Assembly (NCBI RefSeq): GCF_000255295.1
Contig: NC_017030.1
Coordinates: 2,604,001-2,668,000 of the forward strand
DNA length: 64,000 bases
Direction: 5' to 3'
Origin: Corallococcus coralloides DSM 2259
GTDB lineage: Bacteria > Myxococcota > Myxococcia > Myxococcales > Myxococcaceae
The stretch's first letter is position 1, and each line of letters starts with the position of its first letter. A program made the translations under genes and the position numbers. Under the pieces are notes generated by a model that saw nothing but the letters and a program-made list of their open reading frames with translations, had not been told where the DNA came from and did no database searches. Below, in pieces: positions 17,915 to 27,500 of this stretch.

Positions 17915-18985
17915 ATGTCCATCTCCTCCCTGAACCGCGCGTCCTCCTTCCAGCCTTCCTCGAGCCTCTCCCAGCTCAAGCCGGCCGCCGCGCCGGCTCA
18001 GGGGGTGATGGGCACCTCGGCGCAGCAGCCCCGGAACGACCTGCGCCGGATGCTCATGACCGACTCCTTCGAGGCGGGCCCCAGCCGTCTGGGTGGCGCC
18101 TCCGGTGGGGGCTTCGAGAAGCAGCTGTCGCAGCTGGTGAGCCAGCTGTCGCAGTTGGTGCAGATGCTCCAGATGCAGTCGCCCGCGGGCCAGGGCCAGG
18201 GCGCCGAGGGTGCCGCGTCCGCGGTGGGCGGCGTGGGCGGCGCGGCCCCGGCGCAGAAGGCGGCGTCCGCGTCTTCGGCCTCCACCTTCGAGGGTCCGGC
18301 GGCGTCCGCGGCGGCTCCCGCGGCCCAGGGCGCGGCTCCGGCTTCCAGCGCGTCCGCTCCGGCGCACCCCACGTACAACAGTGACGCGGGCCCCGGCTTC
18401 GGTCCGCCGTCCGCCGGCTCCACGGAGCCCGCGCCCGCGAACGCGCCGTGGCTCGCGAAGAACAACGTCGGCTCGCCCTACAACAGCAACATGCAGCTCA
18501 TCGACGAGAGCCAGAAGGGCCAGTTCAAGTACACGAACACCTTCACCAACAAGACGAACGAGCCGCAGACCATCACGCTCTGGAACAAGACGGGCGAGAA
18601 CGGCAACCCGAACGACGGGCAGAACTTCGACAAGAGCACGCCCAAGACGTTCACGCTCCAGCCCGGCCAGTCGCAGGTGGTGGCGTTCGACAGCAACACC
18701 AGCGTGGCGTGGGCCGCGTCGAAGGACGGCACGGCGAAGCCCGGCGCGAACTCCGGTCAGACCTGGGGCGAGGCCACCTTCGCGAACTCCGGCACGGGCT
18801 GGAGCGGTTTCGACACCAGCCAGATTGCCCCCGCGGGCCACAACGGCAAGATGTCCATCACCAACGAGGCGACCGGCAAGACCGTGACGGAAGCCAACGC
18901 CTGGCAGACGGAGAAGGACGACCCCGCGCTCCACGACGTGGGCGTCCCCGCCGGTCCGCTGAACCTGCGCACGGAGATCGGCTGA
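17915..18985 (+). CDS. Unknown protein with harpin-like Gln-rich N-terminus
   Basis: The 356-residue protein has no signal peptide or membrane segment. Residues about 70-100 are heptad-like (FEKQLSQLVSQLSQLVQMLQ followed by QSPAGQGQGAEG) and resemble the Hpa1 harpins of Xanthomonas. An Ala/Ser/Pro-rich linker follows (about 100-180). The last 175 residues, starting near KYTNTFTNKTNEPQTITLW, are Asn/Thr/Gly-rich, predicted beta-rich, and not recognised. The ATG at 17915 was chosen over an in-frame TTG at 17903. It stands alone between the LRR gene and a converging oxidoreductase gene. A secreted or surface role is only a guess. Confidence 0.7.
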   Translation: MSISSLNRASSFQPSSSLSQLKPAAAPAQGVMGTSAQQPRNDLRRMLMTDSFEAGPSRLGGASGGGFEKQLSQLVSQLSQLVQMLQMQSPAGQGQGAEGAASAVGGVGGAAPAQKAASASSASTFEGPAASAAAPAAQGAAPASSASAPAHPTYNSDAGPGFGPPSAGSTEPAPANAPWLAKNNVGSPYNSNMQLIDESQKGQFKYTNTFTNKTNEPQTITLWNKTGENGNPNDGQNFDKSTPKTFTLQPGQSQVVAFDSNTSVAWAASKDGTAKPGANSGQTWGEATFANSGTGWSGFDTSQIAPAGHNGKMSITNEATGKTVTEANAWQTEKDDPALHDVGVPAGPLNLRTEIG

Positions 18986-19006
18986 CGCCTGGCGGGCTCG
19001 CGCTGA

Positions 19007-20368
19007 CTAGAGGCCGAGCGCCGCCTTGCACGTCTTCACGTACAGGTCCCGGAAGAGGTTGTCCGGGTCCGTGCGCTGCTTCACGGCCTGGTACGTCTCG
19101 CGGTTCCAGATGCTCCAGAAGGTCTGCTCGTCGTAGTAGTTGTAGGAGATGAGCGTCTTGGTGCCGTTGACGCGCTGGAGCTCCTCTTCCAGCTCCTTGT
19201 AGACGTTGCGGCCCGGCGGCTGCGGCATGCCGTACACCGCCAGGTCGAGGAACAGCGGGTCCTTCATTCCGGACCACCACTGGGGCGTCAGCCACTCGTA
19301 GTCGCGCGTCCGCCGGAAGGGCACGCACCAGACGGGGGAGTGGCGCATCTCGCGGTGGTACCAGTCCATGAACGCGGCCGTGCGCGAGAACGGGACGAAC
19401 ACGTCCACGATGACCGGCGGGTCCTTCTTCGGCAGCAGCTGGGTGAAGCGGTTGGCGGTCCTCAGCACGCTGTCGGAGTGGATGAGCCTGCCGAACAGCG
19501 CCCGCGCGAGGAGGTTCTTCGGTTTGACGTGCGTGACACCCCGGTTGTAGCGGAAGAGGTAGTCATACGTCGGGAGGTAGTCCTCGCTCCGGCGCGGGAT
19601 GCTCTCGCAGTAGGCCGTGAGCCAGTCGTAGCGGTTCACGTACGGCGCCCGGTCCACGAAGTGGCCCACGCACAGCACGTGCTTCGTGGGGGAGAAGATC
19701 TGCCCGTCCAGGTAGTCCGCGCCCGGCTCCTGGAAGTGGTGCCAGATGCCCTGCTGGAAGGACTCCAGGGTGGAGTGCGTCTCGTTCGTCACCCGGACGT
19801 AGGGCGTGCAGCGCGTGAGCTTGAAGCGCACCTTGGACAGGATGCCCAGCGTCCCGAACGAGCCGTGCATCATCTGGAAGAGGAGCGGCTCGTTCGTCGG
19901 TGAGCAGCGCAACACGTCTCCCTTCGCGGTGATGACCTCGTACTCCAGACACGTGTCGTGGAAGCCGCCCTGGCGGAAGGACATGGACTCGATGGAGCAC
20001 CCCGCGATGGCACCCCCAAGCGTGATGGTCTTGTGCTCGGGGACGATGAACGGGATGAGCCCGTGCGGCAGCGTCGCTCGGACGACCTCGTCGAAGGTGA
20101 CCGCGGGCTCGGCGGTGCAGGTCATCCCCACGGGGTCGATGTCGAGGATGGCGTCCAGGTCGCCCAGGTCCACCTTCTCGTCGCGGCGCCGCGCATCGAA
20201 CCGCTTGGGGACGCTGTGGGGTGGGGACTTCTTCTTGAAGGACGCGGGGCCCTTGCCCTTGCGCTGCCGCAACTGCTGGCTGATGGCTTCGACCTTCGCT
20301 TCGTGGAGCGCCTCCGCCCGTGAAGGGATTTCTACGCGGGGACCACCTGTCACCGACTCCGTGCGCAT
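19007..20368 (-). CDS. FAD-linked oxidoreductase, DHCR24-like
   Basis: This 453-residue protein has a PCMH-type FAD-binding region (LDIDPVGMTCTAEPAVTF, TITLGGAIAGCSIESMSF, GSFGTLGILSKVRFKL) most like DHCR24/DWARF1, the enzyme that reduces the side-chain double bond of sterols. The C-terminal half (RDYEWLTPQWWSGMKDPL, TRDYEWL) also fits. The N-terminus is basic and carries no clear targeting signal. The start at 20368 has GGAGG six bases upstream; an in-frame ATG 87 bases upstream has none. It follows a hairpin after the desaturase gene, so it may be a separate unit. Its substrate could be a polyunsaturated lipid or a sterol; the cluster cannot decide this. Confidence 0.8.
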   Translation of the reverse strand: MRTESVTGGPRVEIPSRAEALHEAKVEAISQQLRQRKGKGPASFKKKSPPHSVPKRFDARRRDEKVDLGDLDAILDIDPVGMTCTAEPAVTFDEVVRATLPHGLIPFIVPEHKTITLGGAIAGCSIESMSFRQGGFHDTCLEYEVITAKGDVLRCSPTNEPLLFQMMHGSFGTLGILSKVRFKLTRCTPYVRVTNETHSTLESFQQGIWHHFQEPGADYLDGQIFSPTKHVLCVGHFVDRAPYVNRYDWLTAYCESIPRRSEDYLPTYDYLFRYNRGVTHVKPKNLLARALFGRLIHSDSVLRTANRFTQLLPKKDPPVIVDVFVPFSRTAAFMDWYHREMRHSPVWCVPFRRTRDYEWLTPQWWSGMKDPLFLDLAVYGMPQPPGRNVYKELEEELQRVNGTKTLISYNYYDEQTFWSIWNRETYQAVKQRTDPDNLFRDLYVKTCKAALGL

Positions 20369-20442
20369 CCGTTTCCTCCGTTGGAGGAAGGGTGGGGATG
20401 CCGCGGCGCGTGGTGAGTCCTCGCCTGTCGGAGCGGGGCCAA

Positions 20443-20475
20443 CCCGGACGCCCACCCACCGAGCGGGCGTCCGGG
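20443..20475 (-). terminator. Hairpin between the desaturase and the DHCR24-like gene
   Basis: The 11-base arms CCCGGACGCCC (20443-20453) and GGGCGTCCGGG (20465-20475) are perfectly complementary around an 11-base loop, 14 bases after the desaturase stop. The lack of a U tract makes it a candidate attenuator or terminator only. Confidence 0.5.
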
Positions 20476-20488
20476 CTGCTGAGTCTGA

Positions 20489-21562
20489 TCAGGTGGCTTC
20501 GAGCTGTCGTCGCAGCTCCGTGGTGCTCACCTCCCGCGTGCCGTCCCGGCCCATCAGCGACTGGCCATCCGCGGAGTAGAGCGCTGGACGCCGGTACAAT
20601 GTGCGCAGCGCGTGCAGGTGCGGGTAGACGATGGATGCCCGGGGGCTCAGCTCCCGCAGGTGCTTGCGCAGCAGGGGGGCGTACTTCGGGCTCTGCGCCG
20701 GGAAGATGTGATGCTCCTGGTGGTAGCTGAAGTTGAAGTGCAGCCAGTTCATCAGCGGGTGGGTCTCCACGCTGGCGGTGTTCACGAAGGGGTTGTCCGT
20801 CTCCTCCGCCGCGGGCTGCATCCAGTGGTTCGTGGCGATGTAGATCATCAGCGTGACGTTCCCGATGAGCAGCGGGAGCACCAGCGCGTAGAACGCCGCC
20901 CTGGGGCCCAGGACCCACCCGAGCGCCACCCAGCCTGCGGTGACGAGCACCGTGAGCACGCGCTCCCGGGCCCGGTGCAGGTGCACGTGCTGGAACGCGG
21001 GCAGCCGGCAGTGGTGCCAGAGGAAGGCCTGGCCCTGCGCGGTGAAGAAGACGCTGAAGCTGATGAAGCTCAGCCAGTGCCCGGAGCCGGGGGACATGGC
21101 GTGGAACAGCTTCGCGAACCCCTGGGTGTGCCAGTCCGTCCTGCGCGGAAGGATGTCTGGATCCCTCACAAGGACGTTGGCGGCGCTGTGGTGGGCCTGG
21201 ACGTGCCAGGCCCTCCAGTTGCCCGGCGTCACCAGGAAGGGCGCGAAGCCCACCCAGCCCAGCAGGCTCTCCCACTTGCGGCTGTGGAACACCGAGTGGT
21301 GCAGGGCCTCATGCGCGGCGAGGCCCACGGCGGTGACGAGCTGGCCCAGCACGAAGGCGATGAGCAGGCACGCCCAGTGAGGCAGCGTCCAGGTGCCGAG
21401 CACCCAGATGAGCGCCGCCTCCACCGGCACGAGGCAGAGCGCGACGATGCCGCGCAGGGGTTGTCGTTCGAAGGCCTCCGGGGGCAGCACGCGGCGCAGC
21501 TCCGAGCGGAGCCGCTTGGCGTCATCCGGGGGCATGGGAAGAGACGAAGAGAAGTCAGTCAT
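20489..21562 (-). CDS. Membrane fatty acid desaturase
   Basis: This 357-residue di-iron desaturase or hydroxylase has the three histidine boxes HEALHHS, HVQAHHSA and HQEHHIFP, and hydrophobic stretches near residues 50-90 and 170-230 that would span the membrane. The middle box HVQAHH and final HQEHH fit acyl-lipid desaturases and related hydroxylases. The ATG at 21562 was chosen over an in-frame TTG at 21592. It begins 26 bases after the polyketide synthase stop, so it is probably co-transcribed and may act on that product. The position of desaturation is not predictable. Confidence 0.9.
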   Translation of the reverse strand: MTDFSSSLPMPPDDAKRLRSELRRVLPPEAFERQPLRGIVALCLVPVEAALIWVLGTWTLPHWACLLIAFVLGQLVTAVGLAAHEALHHSVFHSRKWESLLGWVGFAPFLVTPGNWRAWHVQAHHSAANVLVRDPDILPRRTDWHTQGFAKLFHAMSPGSGHWLSFISFSVFFTAQGQAFLWHHCRLPAFQHVHLHRARERVLTVLVTAGWVALGWVLGPRAAFYALVLPLLIGNVTLMIYIATNHWMQPAAEETDNPFVNTASVETHPLMNWLHFNFSYHQEHHIFPAQSPKYAPLLRKHLRELSPRASIVYPHLHALRTLYRRPALYSADGQSLMGRDGTREVSTTELRRQLEAT

Positions 21563-21588
21563 GGCGGTTGCCTGAGCGGAAAGAGGGT

Positions 21589-24500
21589 TCAAGCCATGGG
21601 GCGGGCGATGCCGCCTTCGATGAGCATCCGCAGGCGGCCGGCTTCGTCATGGGCCGCCACGGTGCCGCACTGGAGCAGGTCTCCCTCCACACGAGGGGCG
21701 AGCGACTTCAGCGTGAGGCGGCGAGGCGCCCTGGCGTCGTGCGCCACCAGGTCCCGGTCGAACGTGGCCCGCTGGACGCCCACGGGAGCGAACACGTCAT
21801 TGGACACGCCCTCCACGTGCATCGCGCTCAGGCGCAGGGCCGCGTCCAGCACGAGCGCCGGCACGCCGTGGCCCGCCTGCCGTGTCACCTCCGGCAGCCC
21901 GAGCCTTGCGAAGCGGGCGTCCTCCTCCAGGCGGATCTCCTCCAGGCAGTCGAACATCCTGCGCAGCTCGATGGGTGAGCCCGTGGCGCAGTGCGGGTCG
22001 TGCACGGACAGGCCGTGGCCCGAAGCGCGGGCGGCCTCCAGCCGGGGTGGGGGCCGGGGCGGTTCCGCCGTCAGCGTGAAGCGGGCCTCGGCGTAGACAA
22101 GGTCGCGCTCCAGCACCACGCCGGAGGCGTGGACGATGTCGCCCGTGAGCTTCACCTGCACGCTGTGCTGTCCCGGAGCGTCGGTGAGGGGAGTGCACTC
22201 GGCGCGCAGGGACTGCTGGCCTCCGGGCTTCACGCGGATGAAGCGGGAGAAGCGGATGTCCTCGATGGTGACGGTGCGCAGCTCCGGGCGCGTGTCGTCC
22301 AGGGCCGCCTGGAACATCAGGTCCAGCGCCCAGGCGCCGGGCAGGGTGGGCGTGCCTCGGACGAGGTGGTCCTCCAGGCACGGGACGCTTGCCGCGTCGA
22401 CCGTGAGGTTCCTTCGCGTGGGACGCGGAGGTTCCGGAGTGGGCTCGGGCGGGGTGAGCACCTCCAGGCCGTAGAAGGCGCGCTCGCTTTCGGTGAGCTG
22501 GACGTTGATGGGTTGGACGGGCTGTCCGTCCACCAGCTGAAGGAAGAGCGCCTCGCCCTCGTCGGCGCGGATGCCGCGCAGCCGGCGGCTGGCTCCGAGC
22601 ACGCGGTACTCGGAACCGCGCGTCATGCCGATGCCGTCCCAGGCGAGCCAGCCCACGCTGCACCACTGCACGTCCTGGCGCGCGTCGCTGACCCAGGCGC
22701 AGAGCCGGTCCAGCGCCTCGTTCGCCGCGCCGTAGTCCGCCTGTCCGTCGTTGCCGATGTAGCTGAACGCGGAGGTCAGGACATGGAAGGGCACGGGAGC
22801 CGGGAGGCGGCGAGCGCAGGCCTCGCGCAGGTTGCGCAGTCCCAGCAGCTTGGTGTCCAGCGTGCTCCGGAGCTCCGTGAGCCGGCGGCGGTGGAGCTTC
22901 TTGGAGACCTGCGTGCCCGCGCCGTGGACCACCAGGTCGAGCCGTCCGTGTTCGCGGATCAGCTCCTCCACCACGCGGTCCACGTCCTCGGGACGGGTGA
23001 CGTCCGCGGCGCGGTAGGTCATCTGGCCGGGAAGCCGCATGAGTCCATCGAGCGTGGTCCTCAGCTCACGCACGGCCAGGTGGCGCTCGAAGCGTGCGCG
23101 CAGCGCGGGCATCCGCACCGTGCGGTCACGGGCGAGCTCGGAGGCGTAGAACTCTCGCTCCACGGCGCCCAGTTCCTCGTCACGTGCCTGGAGCACGCGC
23201 TCGGGAGCATCGGAAGGGTCGCTGCGGCCGAGGAGGATGACCTTGCAGCCATACCGCTTGAGCAGCGCTCCGGCGAGGACGGCCGTCACGCCGCGGCCAC
23301 CGCCCGTGAGCAGGACCACCGACTTGGAGTCGAGGGTGACGGCGGGACGTGCCGGGACGTCCGTGGGCTGGAGCAGCCGGACGCAGCGGACGGAGCCGTC
23401 GAAGCAGACCTCCACGGGGCCGGTGTCGTCACCGGTGCCCAGCTCGGACGCGACATGGTCGAGCGCCGTGCGGAGCGGAAGCGGACCGGTGGCGACGGCA
23501 CGGATGCCGCGCGCAGGGACCTCGCGGCCCAGGGACTTGAGCAGGCCGGCGAAGAGGCCGGTGACAGGGTGCAGCGTCCGGCGAGCACCGACGCCGCCGA
23601 TGCACAGGCTCGCCAGCATCACGGTGCCGGTGGACAGTCCTTCATAGGCGCGGCGAGCGGACAGGAAGAGCAGCTCCAGCGCCTCGTGGCGCAGGGCCGT
23701 GTCCGCGACGACGGAGGACTCCGTTTCCGCGGAGGGCATCCGGCACACCGAGATGATGACCTGAGGCTCGAAGCCAGGTGCCTCCAGGCCCGCCTCCGCG
23801 GTCTCCTCCCGCGCAAGGTCGATGCCATGGATCCGCGCACCCGCATCGGATGCACCCGAGTGGAGGATGCGGAACTCGGGGCCGCAGATGTCGTGTGCCT
23901 GGGCCGAAAGCTCACGGGCCACGGCTTCGTCTTGAGCGATGAACAGCACCCGCCGGCCACGCAGTGGCGATGCTCCGGTCGTCAGGGCCGGGCGCTCGAC
24001 GAGCACCGGCGAGTGGTAGCGGATGGCAGCCGAGTGGTCGAAGCCGTCAGCAGCCTCCGGAATGGGAGCGGAGGTCGACGGCGGATGTGCCTCATCCGTG
24101 CGAACCGCGCCCGCCCGCGTCTGCACGGCCCCCGTAGCGGCCGACTCAGGTTCAGAACGCGCGGGGTGCGTCGCGATGGCTCCTGGTGCAAACGGAGCGC
24201 CAGGCCCACGGGCATCCGAGCTGCCTGCCTCCGGACCGGAGTGGCCCAAACCTGTCCGACTGTCGGACAGGTTTTCGCGGCCCGGCTGAAGGGGGAGCCC
24301 GTCCTGGCCGACCGGGTTGCCCAAACTTGTCCGACTGTCGGACAGGTTCGTGTGGTTCGCCGCCGACGGGGCGGTCTCGCCGAGGTCTCGATTCTCAGCA
24401 CTGGGGACAGAAGGCATGCCCGAGGGCCTGGTGGGCCTCTCCAAATCGCGGCGCTCCGCTGACGGAGACCCTGCCGCCACCGCTTGTTCCTCCGGTGCTC

Positions 24501-27500
24501 CAGTCCGGGCGCTGAGGCCTGGATGAAGGTGGAGGACCAGCCGTGTGCCGGTCGCGGCATCCGGATGGAACCGGAGCGTGATGGCCTGACCTTCGGCGGC
24601 GGCCCGCACCGCGCTCAGCACCTCCCGGGCTTCCCGGGCGGAGTGGGGCGGCAACGTGACGCCCGGCCCTGAACCGGAGCCCGCCTCTTCGGACACCCGC
24701 AGGTGGCACAGCGGCTTCAAGCCCTTCGCTTCCGCCTTCGCGGCCGTGGTCACCGCCAGCATCGCCATGCCTTCTTCAGGCGCGGACGCAGCGGGGCCTT
24801 CCCCGGGTCTCTTCACGTGGGCGCTGCCCACGAGCACCAGCTCGAAGCCGCTGTCCAACAGGGCCCTCGATGCGCGCAGCGACGCGGCCAACGTGCCGGC
24901 CCCCGCGTCCACCACGAAGTTCGGACCCTTGGTGTCGAGCACCCCCGCTACCCGTCCCGGAGTGACGTTGGGCATCATCCCCTGGAGCGTGTACGGCCCG
25001 GACGGCCGCAGCGCGCTCACCGCCGCATGGAGCCGGTCCACCAGTGGCAGCAGCCGCCCGGAGTCCGGAGTCCTCTGGATGTGCTCGCGCAGCCTGCGCC
25101 GCGTGGAGCCCGCCATCACTCGCTGCGTGGCCTCCACGCCCCGGCGCGTCTTGCCCTCCAACCCCAGGACGATGGCCGTCCCCATCCGCAGCGAATCAAA
25201 CGCCCCGAGCTTCTTCACGACGTCGCTCGCGACGATGAGCCCCAGGTGCTGCGTGAGGTCCATGTCCTCGGTGATGTCCGGCAACAGCCGCACGGACGCG
25301 GGCAGGCGCATCCCGGTCGCGTCGAAACGCACCTCCGGGAACATCCCCTCCGCGGCCACCACCACCAGCTCTTCGCTCATGGGCTGCACGGCCCTGGCTC
25401 GCGGCGCGAGCGGGCCTCCCCGGTACTCCTCCAGCACCAGGTGCGCGTTCGTGCCTCCGAAGCCGAAGCCATTCGTGGCAGCACGGCGCGGATGGTCTCC
25501 GTTCTCCGGCCACGGCTGCTCCCGCGTGGTCACCTCGAAGTCCGGCCCGAGCGCTCGCAGCCCCGCGCCTGGACGGTCGAAGTGGGACTGCGGCGGGAAG
25601 CTCCGGTGCTCCAGCGCCTTGCACAGCTTGATGACCGAAGCCGCACCCGCGGCCCACCCCACATGGCCGATCAACGCCTTCACGCTGGCGAGCTGGAAGC
25701 CCTTGCGCTTGCCTCCGAAGACGCGGCCAATCGACTGCAACTCGGTGGTGTCGCCGGCCGGCGTGGCCGTTCCGTGCGCTTCGATGTACTGGATGGACGC
25801 CGGTTCAACGCCCGCCGCCGCGTAGCACGCCTCCATCGCGGCCACCTGTCCGTCCGCTCGCGGCACGTTGGCGGAGCTGCTGCGCCCGTCGCTGGAGAGC
25901 CCCGCGCCACGGATGACCGCGTGGACCTTCAGCCCCGCGGAGAGGGCATCCTCCAGGCGCATCAGGCCGACCACTCCCGCGCCCTCGCCGAAGATGACGC
26001 CATCCGCGCGCTCATCGAACGGCCGGCTCCCTGTCGCGGAGAGCCCCTTGAACTGGGAGAACAGACAGCTGTTGCCCGGGCCCGGAGAGAACACTCCTCC
26101 CGCGAGCACCAGGTCGGCCTCGCCGCGCTCCAGCGCCTTCATCCCCAGCGCGATGGCGTAGAGCGAAGAGGCACACGCCGCGTCCAGCAGCACCGTGGAC
26201 ACGCTTGGGCCCACCACGTCCGTCACCACCGTCTGGAGGGTGGGGTGCGGTGCCAGTTCGGAGGACGTCGCGGTGACGCCCAGCGCCTCACGCATCAGCG
26301 TGGAGAACTCCCGCGCCGTCTCGCCGCGTGCACGCAGCAGGGCCTCTCCCGCCTCCACGCAGAGCGCGTCGTCATACTCAGGCGAACCGTCCGCGGTGGA
26401 GCCGAGCAGGCACTGGATGCGTCCCGGCGCGCGCGGCGCGGTGGACCGCAAGGACTCCATCGCCTGACTGAGCGCGATGGCCAGCAACCGCTGCTCACGG
26501 CCATAGCGCTGGAAGCGGTCCGGCGTGATTCCCGCCGGCGGAACCAGGTCGCTGTCCAGGACCCGCCCGGTGAGCAGCGTGTACGTGCGGTCCGGAGTCA
26601 CCGCCGGACCCACGAAGTCCACGACCTGGTCCGGATGGCTCACCCCCGTGTCGACGATGCCGCTGATGCCTCGCTGGATGTTCCGCCAGTACGTCTCCGG
26701 ATCCTTCGCGCCGCCCGGAAGCATGCAGCCCAACGACACCACCGCGATGGCCGGAACCACGGCCGCTACATCCCGAGCGACAGGCGTCACAGCCGGTGCA
26801 CTCTCGGGCAGCGACCGGTCCACGGACGTCAGCGCCACGGACGTGTCCTGGGGAAGAATGCGCTGCACGATGCGCGTCAGCCGTCCCCCCGTGCCGCAGT
26901 CCACGAACCGCGCACAGCCCGCGCCCACCAACGTCTCCACCGCGCCCGGGAAGTCGAAGGGACGCACCAGGTGGGACGCGAGCGCTCCCGCCAGCTCGGA
27001 CCCGCCACGCCCGTACACCCGGCGCTCGATGGGCGAATAGATGGGGCCCCGCGCCGGATGCACGGCCAGGTCCGCGAGGCTCACGCGGAACGCGGTGACC
27101 GCGGGCGCCAGGCTCGGGTGGTGGAACGGGTAGCGGCTGGAGATGAACGTGAAGCCCTTGCCCTGCCGCTCCAGGAACGCGCGCAGCCGCTCCAGTTCCT
27201 CACGAGGCCCCGCGACCACGGTCTGCCGCGCGTGATTGAGGCCCGCGACCTCCAGCGCCCTGGCCCCACTCTCCGCCACGGCCCGGACGGTCTCCGGCTC
27301 CGACAGGGCGACCGCCGCGAGCGTGCCCAGGTCGTCCGGCACCGTCTGGAGTGCTCGGATGCGACGGCACACCACCGCCGCGCCCGTGCGCAGGTCCAGG
27401 GCTCCGGCCGCGGTCATCGCCGCGATCTCCCCGAAGCTGTGCCCCACGAACACATCCGGCCGGGTGCCCTGACGCTCCATCCACCGCGCCCCCAGCACCC

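Noticed and set aside
24248-24349. The two palindromes as a CRISPR array
   Set aside because: Only two copies in a coding region, differing at two positions, no regular spacers and no cas gene.
21991-24462. Plus-strand frame of 823 codons across the synthase
   Set aside because: The synthase on the minus strand is clearly coding; the plus frame is antisense composition only.
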